A stretch of 64,000 nt of DNA from Cycas panzhihuaensis (Eukaryota > Cycadophyta), in assembly GCA_023213395.1 (NCBI GenBank), contig CM041465.1, positions 144,157,741 through 144,221,740 of the forward strand, given 5' to 3'. The notes under the pieces were generated by a model that did not search any database, was not told where the DNA came from, and saw only the letters and a program-made list of their open reading frames with translations. Position 1 is the first letter of the stretch, and each line of letters begins with the position of its first letter. Of the stretch, positions 20,019 to 32,946 are shown one piece after another. A program made the translations under genes and the position numbers.

Positions 20019-21859
20019 GGTGATGATGAAGAAGTAGAAGAAATGATAGAAATATGTGCCACTGACACGTGTCTAGCATACCTAATGTATCAGGGATGCA
20101 TAAATGAGTACTATGATGAGAAGGCAAGCAATGATTAGGTATTTTTCAACAACTATAAAGAATGAGTATAAGTAATGATGTAAGAATGAGACCTAACATA
20201 GAGCTGACAAAGAGTGATGATCTATCATGCCACTAACGTCTAACTTATGTCTAAATGTAGGTGAGGTTTTAATGCCTAAGGCTTATAATATACAATTAGA
20301 GCCTTCATCCATAATACCCACACCTATGATTGGTGATGAAGAGTCAAATAGTACATATGTATCCCATAGCTATGATGCATATTACACTAGGTTAATTTTA
20401 ATCTTATATTGAGGTTTTAGTTGTCCTAGTCAATTATCAGGATAATCCCTAAAGGGAGCCTATAGATATAGCTAACCTATCGTTTGATTAATATTCTGGT
20501 TAAGACCAGACTAAGTATAAAACTCACACCTCCCTTAGGGCCCAGACTTCGGCCAATCGTGGTCTATTTCAACCAAGACAAGTGTACGTACAAGTCAAGA
20601 ACTAGCAGTATAAATTGAATGTAATGGGTTTATTTTAGGGAACATACAAATATATTTATGTTTATGTTGCTGAAATAAATTGCTAATATGTTGATGCTTA
20701 CTTTTATACTTTTTTCTATCAATGTGCATACATATGGACAAATATACAAAGATGCTAAGTATAAATACTAGATTTTGCTACGATCCAACTGTTTTACTAT
20801 TACAATGAGTTCCTTTTTTTCTTTGTTATTTGAAAAACCTCTTCTTTTTTGTTAAGAAAAGGGAAAAAGCAAAAAACTTTAAAATTTACTTCTAAACCTA
20901 ATTTTTGACCAAAAGAGAAAGTATTAGGAAAATTAAGAAGAATCTAAATCCTCTGTCAAAACCCTCTATATGGTCGTGCAACCATACCAAATGGCTAAAA
21001 CATTTCAACTCAAAACTTCACTCTCCTAAATGATAGATTTCGCTATGGTGAGTCAAAAATTCTTCTAGTGAAACTTTTAAAAATAAGCAAAAATGACCTG
21101 AAACTCATCAACACTCCTATGAGAGTTTCCTTGGTATAAATCTAAATTTTGAAGAAATCTCCCTCTCTAGTACATCAAATCTAATAAAACTTGATTTTTT
21201 GGATTCTTTGAGGGTAAATCTACTAAAGCTCTCAAGAAATTTTGATATGCATTAAAAATTTTTAGAAATTTTCTTTAAAAAATAATCAGATTAGGGCCGA
21301 CTAAACTTCTACCTTTTGAGGTTGATCAAGAAAGAATTTAGAGACGGTATAGAAAATAAAAATGTTTGTCTTATTTCAACATCCATCTATACAAATTCTT
21401 AGTTAAAACAAACAACTTTTAATTTTTACCTCCCATAGAGCTAAACAACCTTTTTCTAAATGGTTTAGGCTTATTTTTGTCATATGTAAGCAGCTAAAAT
21501 TTTGTTCTATAGCTTTATGGCATATGTTTTATAATTAACAATTGATTTATGATGAAAAAATCAATAGAATTCCTCTTTATAAAATTTAAAATTAGTTACA
21601 AAGATTGATAAAAAACTAATTTTTTCTAGGAGCCTAAAGCTAAGAAACCTTCTTCCAGCTAATAATTTTGATCCACAATGCACCTACAAATAAATAAAGG
21701 ATATTAAAATATTTTATAAATGAAATATAAGATTTATATGATAAAAAAACTCTCTAAATTTTTAAAATAATGACTGCACTCTCAATACTTTACATTGAAG
21801 GTGAATGAGAGGTAAAATGACTCTATGCAAGTGGAATGGAGTGAATAGATCCCCTTCTA
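20019..21859 (-). other. Copia X copy 1 long untranslated leader
   Basis: A 1.84-kb stretch between primer site and gag ATG, with no recognised gene. It is conserved along its length with 52877-54792 of copy 2, so it belongs to the element. It holds A- and T-runs around 20.8-20.9 kb. The upstream part near 20.2-20.6 kb is less AT-rich. Confidence 0.7.
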
Positions 21860-21871
21860 GCTCTAATACCA
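21860..21871 (-). other. Copia X copy 1 primer-binding site (initiator tRNA-Met)
   Basis: Minus strand TGGTATTAGAGC differs by one base from the iMet primer site TGGTATCAGAGC. Confidence 0.8.
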
Positions 21872-21873
21872 CA

Positions 21874-22186
21874 TGAAGGAATGAAGGATCTAGGGAATAA
21901 ATCATTCACACACACATAATGGCAATGGAAAATGAAGAAGATCTGAAAATAAGATATGAGAGCAAAATTTAGAGGTGACAATAAATAATGACTCCTTCTT
22001 TGAGATTTCATCTTTTATTATTGAGAGTGAGCATTAGGGTTAGGATTTTTCTACCTAATGACATAAACCCAAAATTACATCTAAATACATATAAAGTGTA
22101 TTTCACTAAAAGACTAATGCTAATAATATATCATAAGGTCACTTAATTAATCTACACAAATGACCTTGATATATTAACCTCTTTCA
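21874..22186 (-). repeat. Copia X copy 1 5' LTR (313 bp)
   Basis: Starts TGAAGGAATG and ends CTTTCA on the plus strand. Matches the two LTRs of copy 2 (47519-47831 and 54807-55112). Confidence 0.85.
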
Positions 22187-22194
22187 AGTCATAA

Positions 22195-23135
22195 CCCCTT
22201 TGCACAATTATGTATTGAAGACAATAAACAAGATAGATAGTGACATGTGGCATAAAAGATTTGTCCACTTAAACTATAGGAGCTTAGCCCTTATAAAAAG
22301 AATGAATATGGTTGAAGGACTACCACAAATTGAAGCTAACAAGGATATTTATAACAGATGCATCTTAGGTAAGCAACATAAAGAAAGTTTTCCTAATGGA
22401 AGTTATAGAACAAAGTAGCGACTTCAATTAATTTGCATATATCTTAGTGGTCTAATGGATATCCCATCCCTAATAGGTACAAAGTGTTTCCCCACCTTCA
22501 TTGATGATTACAGAAGAAAGACATGAGTTTATTTTCTAAAATTTAAGTTAGATAAATTTTCATGCTTTGTGGACTTCAAAACCTTTGTAGAGAAGCAAAG
22601 TAGACATAAGATACTTTTCCTAAGATCAAATAATAGGGGAGAGTTTATTTCTAATGAATTTAATGCCTATTATATATACTATGGTATTAGAAGACAATAT
22701 ACAAACCTCTACACACCACAATAGAATAGGATTGTTGAACATAAAAATAATACCATAGTTAAAATGGCTAGGTGCATACTTAAAGACAAGAAATTTGGAT
22801 AGGAATTTTAGGTAGAAGTTATCCATATTATAGTTTACCTATTAAATAAGTATACTACTAAGGCTCTTAGGAGGATGACACTAAAAGAAGTATGGATAGA
22901 TTACAAACCTAGTATTCATCACCTCGGGATCTTTGGATACCTAGCCTATGCCTATGTTCTAGAATAAAAAAGGACTAAACTTGATGACAAGAGCATTAAA
23001 TGCATATTTATTATATATAGTGAACTATCAAAATCATATAAGCTGTATGATCCTAAAGAAAGAAAGGTTATGGTTAATAGAGATATTGTATTTAAAGAAA
23101 ATGATTACTATCAATTAGATTATGTCTAAGATAAA
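22195..23135 (+). pseudogene. Copia D integrase
   Basis: The zinc-binding pre-integrase segment is intact in 22200-22418: DMWHKRFVHLNYRSLALIKR and NMVEGLPQIE, then RCILGKQHKESFP with the two cysteines modified to one. The catalytic core follows: FIDDYRRKT with the first D, SNNRGEFISNEFNAY with D changed to N, and VEHKNNTIVKMARCIL holding the E. Downstream HLGIFGYLAYAYV and KCIFIIYSELSKSYKLYDP are normal Copia landmarks. Several stops. Confidence 0.85.
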
Positions 23136-23379
23136 CGCAAGAATATTATAATTAATCTTGATTTATCTCTAAGGTCTACGTGTGTACCACCAAGATAGGA
23201 TTCAAGGTAACATATTGGTGTATCAAGGCCAAGTGATGAGAGAAACTCCACTCACCCTCAAAGGTTTCCCAAACAGGTCCAAAAAAGCCATGACATAAAC
23301 AATAATTTTATCAGTAGATCTACTCATTCACATTAAGTTAACTTCACCCTTACAAGTCAAGTAATGAAAGTCCATGAGC
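23136..23379 (+). other. Copia D integrase-RT linker
   Basis: Decayed linker between domains; no domain of its own. Confidence 0.5.
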
Positions 23380-24330
23380 CTTAAACTTTTGAAGAGGTAG
23401 ATACCTATGATGAATGGAGAAAAACTATGGAAGAGGAGTATAATTCTATAGTAAAAAATGATACATGCAAACTTGTTGATCTTCCACCTAACAAAATAGC
23501 CATTGAAACCAAATCAGTCTTTAAGACCAAGTTTAGATTTGACAGGTCCATTGACAAACATAAAGCTAGTCTAGTTGTCAAAGGATATGCATAAAGAGAA
23601 TGCATAGATTATACTAAAACCTTTTTCCCTATTACTCAAATAGAGATCATTTGAATGATGTTAAGTCTAACAGCCTTAAAAAGTTAGGATATTCACCAAA
23701 TGGACGTCAGAGTGCCTTTCTCAATGGCTACATTGAAGAGGAAATATATATTCAACAACCAAAAGGTTTTGAAGTTAGAGGGAAGAGAATAAAGTGTATA
23801 AACTTAAAAAGGCACTTATGGTTTAAAACAAGTACCTAGAGTATGATACTCTAGGATAGATAAATATTTTACAGATCAAGGATTTGAGAGAAACTAATCA
23901 GATCTAAATTTGTATATAAAAATTAAAGGAGACTCCATATTGATTGTGGGACTTTATGTTTATAACTTGGTCTATACATGAAATGACTCCTATCTTTCTA
24001 AAAAATTCAAGGATAATGTATGTGAAGAGCTCAAAATGATAAACTTGGGGTTAATGCATTACTTCCTAAGGTTGGAAGTTTGGCAAGATGATGATGGTAT
24101 CTTTATTTTTCAAAGGAAATATACATTGGACTTACTCCAAAAGTTTAAGATGAACGACTATAAGGCCTTGTCCACACCAATAGAAGTTGGAATCAAACTA
24201 TCCAAACTTGATGATTCTACTCTTGTTAATCCTTCATTATATAGAGAGTTGATTGGAAGTCTAATATACTTCACATTAACATGATCAGATATCATGCATA
24301 CAGTGAGTGTTATGTCAAGGTTTATACAAG
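23380..24330 (+). pseudogene. Copia D reverse transcriptase
   Basis: Landmarks in order: EEYNSIVKNDTCKLVDLPPN, VFKTKFRFDRSIDKHKASLV, VPFLNGYIEEEIYIQQPKGF, LGLMHYFLRLEVWQDDDGIF and LSTPIEVGIKLSK. The catalytic box has become YVYN (IVGLYVYNLVYT), losing both aspartates. A frameshift lies near 23.64-23.69 kb. Confidence 0.85.
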
Positions 24331-24890
24331 ATACTAAATCTTCACATTAACAAGTAGTTAATTGTATCTTATGGTATCTAAAGGGCACGACAGACTATGG
24401 GCTATATTATTAACCTTCATCAAATTTTAGATTGATTGGGTATATAGATTCTAATTGGATAGGTGATGTTGACAATAAAAAATCTACTTCTGGATACACC
24501 TTCAGTTTAGGTTCAGTAGCTATAACATGGAGTACCAAAAAATAGAATACTGTCTCCTAATCTATAGCTAAAGTAGAATATAAAGTAGTAGTATCAGGTG
24601 TATGTGAAACAGTTTGGCGACGTCATTTACTTCATGATCTTTAATTAAAACATGATAGACCCACCAAAATATGGTATGATAATCAAAGCATTATTCAGAT
24701 AATACATAATCTGGTTTTCTATGGAAGAACTAAACACATTGAGATGCAATATCATTTTACTCAAGAACTTGTCCAAACGGGAGAAATAGAGTTAGTATAC
24801 TACATCACAAAACATCAGACAGTAGACATTTTTACAAAGGCACCTAGAAAAGTTAAATTCCATAAATTCTAGGATAAGCTTAGAGTTACA
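24331..24890 (+). pseudogene. Copia D RNase H
   Basis: Reads WYLKGTTDYGLYY, IGYIDSNWIGDVDNKKSTSG, AKVEYKVVVSGVCETVW, KIWYDNQSIIQI and TKHIEMQYHF, ending with VDIFTKAPRKVKFHKF. The usual EAEY is KVEY and stops interrupt it. Confidence 0.85.
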
Positions 24891-24900
24891 TAAAATGAAC

Positions 24901-24914
24901 ATTATGGGGGAGAA
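24901..24914 (+). other. Copia D polypurine tract
   Basis: ATTATGGGGGAGAA directly before the LTR start TGTTAGC; primes plus-strand DNA synthesis. Confidence 0.8.
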
Positions 24915-25137
24915 TGTTAGCATATAATATTTAATTTATGTTAAAGGTGTGCATAGTGGCTTTCAGACTCTGCAAGGCTACCTCTAACCTTCTACAACTG
25001 ATATAGGAAAATGGTAAGTAATATTTTCTTTATTTATTATTAATATTTAATTTTAAAAAAGTGTTATTTGATGGCGAGCTTACCCCACTGTCCCAACTAT
25101 GTACATGTGGTGAAATATTTACCTATATTCTTTAACA
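24915..25137 (+). repeat. Copia D 3' LTR
   Basis: Starts TGTTAGC after the polypurine tract. The end at TTTAACA (25131-25137) is chosen because it is inverted to the start; the partner LTR is not in the window, so the end is uncertain. Confidence 0.55.
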
Positions 25138-28059
25138 CGACTATTTATTGGAAGTTTGTTAATATTTTTCTTCAAATATGGCATAATGTTGCTCTGCTTT
25201 ATCCCTATATTCACTTCAACTTCGTCTAGAACTTCTAGCTAAAACTAAGCATGATAAAGGAAGGCTCTAAATCATTATTGTTCAAGATTGCATCAACTAG
25301 GGAAACATACTCCTCATGAGCTTTATACCCACATCTAACTTTTTAACCTTTTTATCATATATGAACTAAATATAATTAAAAGGAGATGAGCAAATAGTGG
25401 ATATATGGTTGAGTTAAGGTTTGCCTAATAACATATTATACTTAAGATCAAGATCCATGATGGTCAATTTAGTCATGATCATTTTACTCTTTAAGGGTCA
25501 AGAATAGGGTCAATTTACTAATAGGGACAATTTAGGCTTTGTCATATCCTTGGCATACTTAATTTATAACCTTAAAGATAATGATGTTAAGAATCTTAAG
25601 AAGTTGAATAGGAATCACATTAACAAAAGACCCTAAGTCGATTATACACCCCTTAATAGTCCATTTGTCAATTTGGATTCTAATGTAGAAGGGGGATGTG
25701 TCATTATAGTCTTGTCTTTCCTTAAGTTAGCCAGTGTCAAAGGAGAGGCAAGGCCTAATAAGGTCAAGTTCCTCAAAACCTAGCACTTATAGTAAGAATC
25801 ACTTATGCTCAAGGTAATACTTTAGAATATTAAACATAGAGATATCCATAAATACCATGCTCAACTCTTTTGTAATTAAAAAAGCTTTATCTTTAGTAGG
25901 CTATGGGATAAGCCAACTAAAATCAACCCAGACCAGTTGGGTTAAAAGTTCTAAGATTACCTTAGTTGACTTAGAAGTATAACAAACTTCAAAAAATTTC
26001 ATTTGGTTTATGTTAATAACGAAAGTGTTAGTAACCATAAGCATGTTAATGGTCTTGTCTTAATGATCACATATAGGGAGAAGCTTTTGATTATGATAAT
26101 TCTTCTTTCCCTAACTACGCTTAGTAGGAGTAAGGACCCCCTTACTCTCTAATTTAGAATTACTGAAGGCACCCTCACTTTTAGAAGGGCCTTTTTTAAT
26201 ATATTAAATTATGGTCTAGGAAAAGTTTCACATGGATTAAAGGGTCATTATTTTAATAACTTTTTTTCCATTTCACAAAGGGATATTTTCTATCTAACTA
26301 GTTTAGTTTTTTGCATTCTAAGATATCATAAGCATTTGTTTAATAGTAGATGCACTAAGAAGTCATTTTAGTTGGAGGGGGCTTCACCAATTGCTCTTAT
26401 TTTTACTATGTAAGGTGGATAACCTTGGCATCTTTAAAAGGGTCAACCATAAGCTTAGTCATGATGAACTTCTTTAAGGCTCACACTACTAAGGTAAGTT
26501 TATTATAAATCCTATCACCTTGAGGGGGTTTAGGATCTTGAGGATGCTCACAATTAAGAGTAAGAGCTTTAGGAAGCTTCTTAACCCCTTCCTATATCTT
26601 AAAAGATTCCAAGGCTAAGTGTTTTTTACTATCACCTTCATAAGTTATGGGAATGAGCTCCAACACCTCAAGTTAAACTTAAGGTTTAACGACATTAATG
26701 AATAGGTCAAAAGGGAGGTCATATACCAAGGGCCTTTTGCAAGTATGTATTAGGTCCTAGAAATAATATATGAAGTCAAGATTAGAATCTTATACTTCTT
26801 GTTTAGTACAGAAAAGGTCTTTTATCCTAAGCTCAAATGGGTAAGCTATGTCAAAATAGTTGATAAAGGTATTAACAAGTTGTTGAAAAGAGAAGATAGA
26901 GGCATCATACAACCCATAAAACAATTTTTAGGCATTGCCTATTGAGGTTTTTGGAAATATCTTCATCATGACATAATTGTATAGAACATAGCCCATAACG
27001 ACTAGAGTAAGAGCTCTAACATAGCTAATGGGATCCTACCTTAACTTTGTAGAACATTAAGAGTTTTAGTATAATGGATGGAAGTGGACACATAAGGTCC
27101 TCCTATGAAAAGGGGATCCTCTTGTAATTCATATTAGATCTCCTTCATAATAAAGAGGAAGAAGGGTAGTGAATGGCTAGTTGAGGTTGTGGACCTACTC
27201 CATAAGTATAAATCGCTTATAATAGAGGAAGTTGTGATTGAAAGGCACCTAGATTCGACCATAAAGGATGATCTAAGGTTGGGAGTAGGTAGAATGGCAT
27301 CAAACAATACTTCGTATAAAAAGTAGCCAATATAAGGATATGGTAGAGATTATAATATGCTAGCTCTAACACATACCAAACTATGTGTCATGGTGAAAAC
27401 CTATAAAGTAGGAGTGATTGACTGAGAGGGAGATCCATGGATGAATTGATTAGCTTTAGCAAGTGGATACCCACTAGTAGTTACAAGTCAACTCCTTAAG
27501 TTGGTCAAGGAGTAAGATTTGCAATAAGTTATTAAGTGAAGGTTATAACTCCCAAAGGAGTAGGTTACATCCATGAGGGGAAAGGGGGAGTATAACTAAT
27601 ATGAGTAGGTCCCAACTCTATAGTCCATATAGAAGCACTAGTCAACATATAGTATGACATAGGTAAAGGTATGGGTCCATATGAAGGAGCGACTAATAAA
27701 TTTTATGGTAGAATGGAACTAGTATACCCGTAAGAAGGGGCTAGGGCAATTACACAAAAGTTGAATGGTGGGGCAGTAGAGTAGATTGATGTTACTCTAG
27801 TAAGATTAACTATATTGAGATTTGAAATTGAAGTGAAAGTTCTAGGAACTAGATAATATATAGTGGATACTAATGTTATATACTAAGAGACTAGTGGAAT
27901 AGGTCATATAAGCAAAGGAGATTATGAGGATGCCATAACCTCTATGGGAGGTAGGCAAGATACCTCCACATACGAGAATCTAATTAACTTAAGTTGCTCG
28001 AGGAATAGATCATGGGTAAGTTATTCCAACTCTTGGGATTAGGATATGCTTGGGTTAGG
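25138..28059 (-). pseudogene. Tat-like Gypsy relic F: gag and protease region
   Basis: Minus-strand, stop-filled relative of element B. Its 26.8-27.0 kb part, with ATGTCAAAATAGTTGATAAA on the plus strand, lines up with 11.19-11.25 kb of the B gag. Its 25.4-25.55 kb part lines up with the B protease region near 9.6-9.72 kb. Near 28.0 kb the minus strand reads SQELE, LTHDLFLEQLKLIRFSYVEV, as expected for a gag N-terminal helix. RT and beyond are missing because Copia D lies inside it; the gag end continues on the other side of Copia E (after 33452). It is the oldest layer of this block. Confidence 0.65.
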
Positions 28060-28555
28060 TGACATAATTAAAACAAACATAAAGATCTTTATTCTTAGTA
28101 TCCAACAAATATACATTTGTCAAATATATCACGAATATATTCAAATGAATATAATATGTTAAAGGAGGATTAGAAATTAGCTCTAACCCAAAATAATAAC
28201 ATATCAAATTAATTAATAGTAGATACAGAAGTTTAGCAAAATTTAGACTCTCAATAAATATACAAACCTCACTAGTTGATGAGTGTAGACATGGCCTTAA
28301 TTTATAAAGGGCTCAATATCTATCGCATTACAAATGGTGGATGTGGATCGAGCCTTATATACTCACACTTCATTAGGCCTCATATTACATATATCTCACT
28401 GGATACTTATGAGACTAAAGTGGCACAATGACCCTCAACTAGGAAGTACAATATTAAGTTATAGCCTAAGTTATAATTGTGCTTTATCTAAGTAAAGTGA
28501 CTAACCTTACACAAGAGTAAATGAAGGAGTCATTATATTTTAACATCCTCCCTTA
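28060..28555 (-). repeat. Copia E 3' LTR (496 bp)
   Basis: Begins TGACATAATT and ends TTTTAACA on the plus strand; repeats 32947-33451. A minus-strand TATAAATT lies around 28.31 kb. Confidence 0.85.
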
Positions 28556-28568
28556 ATGATAACCTCAT
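28556..28568 (-). other. Copia E polypurine tract
   Basis: Minus strand ATTAAGGGAGGA directly precedes the LTR start TGTTAAAATA. Confidence 0.8.
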
Positions 28569-28890
28569 TAATCTTGATGTTGAGGCCATGTTGAAACTTT
28601 TCAAACTTAGGTTTTCCAAGTACTTTGATAAAGATATCTTCGACCTAGTCTTCAGATGGTCTATACAAAAGATCAATTTCTCTATCTTGTACATGTTCAT
28701 AGATGAAATAATGATGGGTCTTGATGTGTTTTATCCTTGCTTTATGATATGCTTTATGTATTTTAGTGAGCTCCCAAGTATCATTTTTCAAGATGGAATT
28801 CATCATTTCATCCATATTAGCCTGCAATATTTAGTCATTAACTCCCTCCTTAAAGGTGGAAGGTTGAGGAGCATTGAGAACTAGTGCCAT
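28569..28890 (-). pseudogene. Copia E: RT N-terminus joined to RNase H C-terminus
   Basis: The frame 28827-28645 begins QANMDEMMNSILKNDTWEL, the start of Copia RT, and passes directly into KTHHYFIYEHVQDREIDLLY followed by DQVEDIFIKVLGKPKFEKF, the end of Copia RNase H. The whole RT core and most of RNase H, normally well over 1 kb, are missing at a junction near 28.77 kb. It is a deletion derivative. Confidence 0.8.
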
Positions 28891-29199
28891 TAAAGCAAAG
28901 TATACAATATGTCTTAATTTGGATTGTATTTTTATTCTATAGGAGGTGAAAGTGCATCTACCATGACTCGCAAGTACTACTTAGGAAGTTTTTAATGCTC
29001 TCAACTTGTTTATCTTTTAGAGATAGAAGTGGCAATGTAGATGTTGATGTAGGAGCAAATGGTGATGCAGGAGGAGCAGATGAAGAACTTTGAGTATATA
29101 AAGTTGAAGGAGTAAAATTGACTTGTATTGGTGAAGGAGGGACTTCTAAAACATCATCATCATCATCTATAAAATATTTTATCTGAGATTGATCGATCT

Positions 29200-30110
29200 C
29201 CTAACTATCTTCTACAAATATAACATCTCAAGATGAATATACTTATCTTCTAATAAGATCATATACCCTATAAGCTTTATAACTAGGTATGTAGCCTATG
29301 AAGATACACTTCAAGCTTTTATCATTAAGTTTCCTTCTATTTTCTTTTATAATGTACATATAAGTCATATATTTGAATGTTCTAAGTTATGAGATTATAG
29401 GCTTTTGTCATGACTAAGCCTTCTCAGGTGTTATGTTTCTGATGGTTGAAGTTGGTCTCATATTTGTAAGGTAACCAATAGTATAAATAGCTTTAGTACA
29501 AAATGAGTCAGTAATGTTTAGTCTTTACCATTGCTTTTGCCTTATTCAAGAATGCTTAATTCATACATTCAATAACACCATTTTGTTGAGGAGTAGGAGT
29601 TGAGAATTGGCATTTAATGCCATGTTCTTTATGAAAATTGGTGAATTAATTTGATCTGTATTCACCTCCATTATCTATATATAATATTTTAATTATCGTA
29701 CTAGATCCATTTTCAACTTTAGCTTTGAATTCCTTGAATTTTATAAAGGCTTCAAACTTGTTATTTAAAAAGTAGACCTAAATATTTTTAAAATAATCAT
29801 CAATAAAAGTAATAAAATACAAATTTCCATTAAGTAAAGAGCTAGGCATAGGTCCACAAAAGTTTGAGTGAACTAATATCAATGGTTCAATTGAATGCCA
29901 AGTTTGCTTAGATTGAAATAATTCCCTGTGTTACTTACCAACTATATACGCTTCAAAGAAGCATTTATCCTGCTTGATGTTATGTAACCTATATACCATC
30001 TAAAGTCTAAATATGAGATTAAAATTACATATTTAGATGACTAAGGCATCGATGCCATAATTAATCTTTCCTACACTTTTGAGAAGGCTGCTCATTATTA
30101 TGAGAATATT
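29200..30110 (-). pseudogene. Copia E integrase
   Basis: Decayed integrase, recognised by colinearity with the two X copies: the segments corresponding to NKPNGVIEC-type helix near 29.55 kb, core near 29.65-29.85 kb and the pre-integrase zinc segment near 29.9-30.1 kb. Multiple stops; no open frame over 60 codons. Confidence 0.6.
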
Positions 30111-30279
30111 TAACCTATATTTCAACATATGGGTTTTCTATAATAATCTACTTTCTTCCATCTAGTTGAATAGACTATATAGTGGTACTTGAGTTCTGAT
30201 TCTGTATAGAGAAAAGTGGCACACCATCAAACTTTTAAAGACCATGGTCCTTATGTCCAATTTCCACTACTTGACTAGT

Positions 30280-31900
30280 TGAGTGATCTAAAATATGCAG
30301 ATATCCTACCTAAAAAGTACATCAAAATTTTACTTATCAATATGATTAATAAGCAGGACTTTGATGACCTGGTATGTATTGAACATTACTGATATGATAA
30401 CCAATATTTAAATTTTTTAAGGCTATTAGAGCATTCCTAATCATGTCCATATCATATATAATACCATCACCAAACATAATTATCTAAGTCTAAATAGATT
30501 TGGTGTCTTTTAATAGTTCTTCAGTGCATATCATATAATGAGTAGCACTAGAATCTATCAACCAAGAGTTGTTTGAATGATGAGAAGATAGAGTAATAAA
30601 AAATAGATTATAGGTATCGGTCATATGGCCACCTTGTTAAAAAAATTTGTTATGGCCCTGAGATAGGTTCTTAGGTTGGATTTGGTTTCTTTATTATTTA
30701 TTTCCCTAATCACAGTCTTTATTCTATTATAGATTTAAGCCTCCTTATTGTCTAGGATTGTTTTATAAGGGTTATAGATCAAATTACCTTTTTTTACACT
30801 CATTAATAACATGCCCAAATTTATCATAATAAAGATAGGTAACATTTTGTCTCCTATGTTGATTTCTAGTTTGTTATGGTTGCTAGTTCAAATTCATAAA
30901 ACCAAACTGCTAGGTAAATAACTATTATTAAGACTAATTCCTCCCTTAATTTTATATTATGAATGTAGGAGCAATGTTAGAAGAAGATATTATTCCTGAA
31001 TAGTTCAAGATACCTTCTTCCTTCACAAGTAGTCCTTCTAGGGTATTGAAGTCTGCGGTAACAAAGCCATTAGATAATCGAAAGATAAAACTATTGTACA
31101 TGGTAGGAAGAACATTTACAACACTAGAAACAATGTCATAATTAGAAGGAGGAGCTCTAAGAGTAATAAGTTTGTTCCTAATGGCCTTGATTTAAGTCAT
31201 ATACGAGGGAATAGAGCCAACAAAGGGTATGGCATACAAATATGCCTTTAACATAATCACTCTAGAGTCATCTTTTCGTTCATAAAGGGAACATATAATG
31301 GTCCAAGCTTTACGAGAAGTGTTTACTACCTCAATGTTTTTATCCACATTATCGTCTATAGCTAAGTGAAGGAAGGATAAATCTATATTGTATTTAGCTC
31401 TAAAAGCAACAAGGGCAATAGAGTCTAAAGGGATTTGTTATTTGAGTTGTTTAGATCAGGTGTGTGACCAAGTTTGGCTATGTCTCTAATACATAAGACT
31501 AAAACTCATTTATGATAAAAAAATATTTGACTTGTTTCTTCTAAGCTAAAGAGTTATTAGCCCTAGATAGTTTAATAGTGTTTAAAATTAGCATTTCTAC
31601 TAGTATTATAAACTATCTACCTTATGGGCTACTAAGTTTGAGTACTAAACTTTGAATATCTCTAAGGAAGCCCTTAATTGTTATTTTATCTAGTGGAACC
31701 TACCTATAAATGGCAATTTAAGGACATTATATGAGCAAATTAAGCTTGATATACCTTGGTACATGAGCATAAAAGGCTCAATTGCCCCTCTAATATTTTA
31801 TATCTACGTATGTTAAATTTATGTCAAATGATAGATAGCTTAAAGGACTAAAACTAAGGTACTAACCTTCTTTAGGTCTAGCCTAGTCTTTGAATACCAA
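30280..31900 (-). pseudogene. Copia E protease and gag
   Basis: Protease corresponds to about 30.28-30.6 kb. The gag zinc knuckle at about 30.79-30.84 kb reads YYDKFGHVINECKK, with the first two cysteines changed to tyrosine. Gag continues to about 31.9 kb without a usable frame; the exact start is not seen. Confidence 0.55.
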
Positions 31901-32932
31901 AGAAAAGGGTTCACACCTTAATCCATCACTCAATACACCTTAATTCCAAGTTGTCCCTTAGTTTATTTGTCTAGGTGAATGTAATTCATATATGTAAGAG
32001 TGATTGCTTCAGGGGTCCTAACTATTTCCTTTACAGGATTGGTAGTTTAAACAATTTAATTTGAAGATTATCCTATTTAATGTTTCAAGTTTAAATTATT
32101 TTCTAAAGTGGTCTTATTTAAAGACAGGAATATAGACTTTTAATGATTTTAAAATAGTAGACTTAATTTTAAAAATACTAAATAAATATTGAAAGTATAA
32201 TGTAAGGGTTTAGAGTGCTTAGTAAAGAAGGCACCACTATTAAAAGGTAGAAAAATAATCCTTCCTTAAATAAGAAAAGTACCTACTACAATAAAGTGAT
32301 ACATACTATTAGCTAAAAATAAGCAAGAAATACTTACTAATTAATGAAAATTTCTTACATAATAGAAGGATTAACTTTAATTTTAAATATATCATAAACA
32401 ATGGCTTTAAATTATACAACATATGACCTAAAATAATAGGCTTTGAATCATGATTCCAACAGCTTAAATAGAATCAAATTTTGATATTTGTATTAAAAGT
32501 TATAACTCTTTTAAGGAAGGTTTACTCTTAGGATTTTTAGACTACAACAATACCCTCTAATAAAATGTATATAACTTTTTGATCAAACTTCAAATTGACC
32601 TAAATATACTTCCATTCAAATGTAGATCAAAAAATTCATAAAGTAAAAAAAAAAATGAGGTCATTTAGATACTTGTTGCTAAAGTCATAGCCATTTAAAG
32701 TTGAGGTAGTAGATCTACCTTCAAAACTAGTGATGGAAAGTAAGTCAAAATTAAATATGTTATAATCTTTTCTTTTTTTTTCCTAAAAGTTATAGTGTTA
32801 CTACTCAAAACTTGTAGGACATATCATTTCATCTCAAATTTTCTATTATATCTTGGAAATTTTGGTGTTTATACTCTAATATATATCTTTAAACCTTGCA
32901 CTCAAGTAGGAAAAAAACCACCAAGTATCCTT
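31901..32932 (-). other. Copia E leader
   Basis: About 1 kb of AT-rich sequence between gag and the primer site. I see no gene in it. Confidence 0.45.
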
Positions 32933-32944
32933 GCTCTAATACCA
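32933..32944 (-). other. Copia E primer-binding site (iMet)
   Basis: Minus strand TGGTATTAGAGC, two bases from the 5' LTR. Confidence 0.8.
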
Positions 32945-32946
32945 AA

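Larger units (their letters stand above)
15364..22186 (-). mobile_element. Ty1/Copia family X, copy 1 (truncated by the Tat insertion)
   Basis: Reading leftward from 22186: 5' LTR, primer site, 1.84-kb leader, gag, protease, integrase, RT, RNase H. Integrase before RT marks Copia. It is colinear with copy 2 (47519-55112): 15364 corresponds to about 48197. Its last part and 3' LTR were cut away by the Tat element, and should lie beyond the left window edge. All domains are riddled with stops. Its 5' LTR is inserted into Copia D, with AGTCA (22187-22191) as the expected target duplication. Confidence 0.85.
22187..25137 (+). mobile_element. Ty1/Copia element D (5' part missing)
   Basis: Plus-strand relic holding pre-integrase, integrase, RT, RNase H, polypurine tract and a short 3' LTR. 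Its gag and 5' LTR were separated by the insertion of Copia X copy 1 and are outside the window. Its LTR terminus (TGTTAGC) differs from families X, E and C. Confidence 0.8.
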
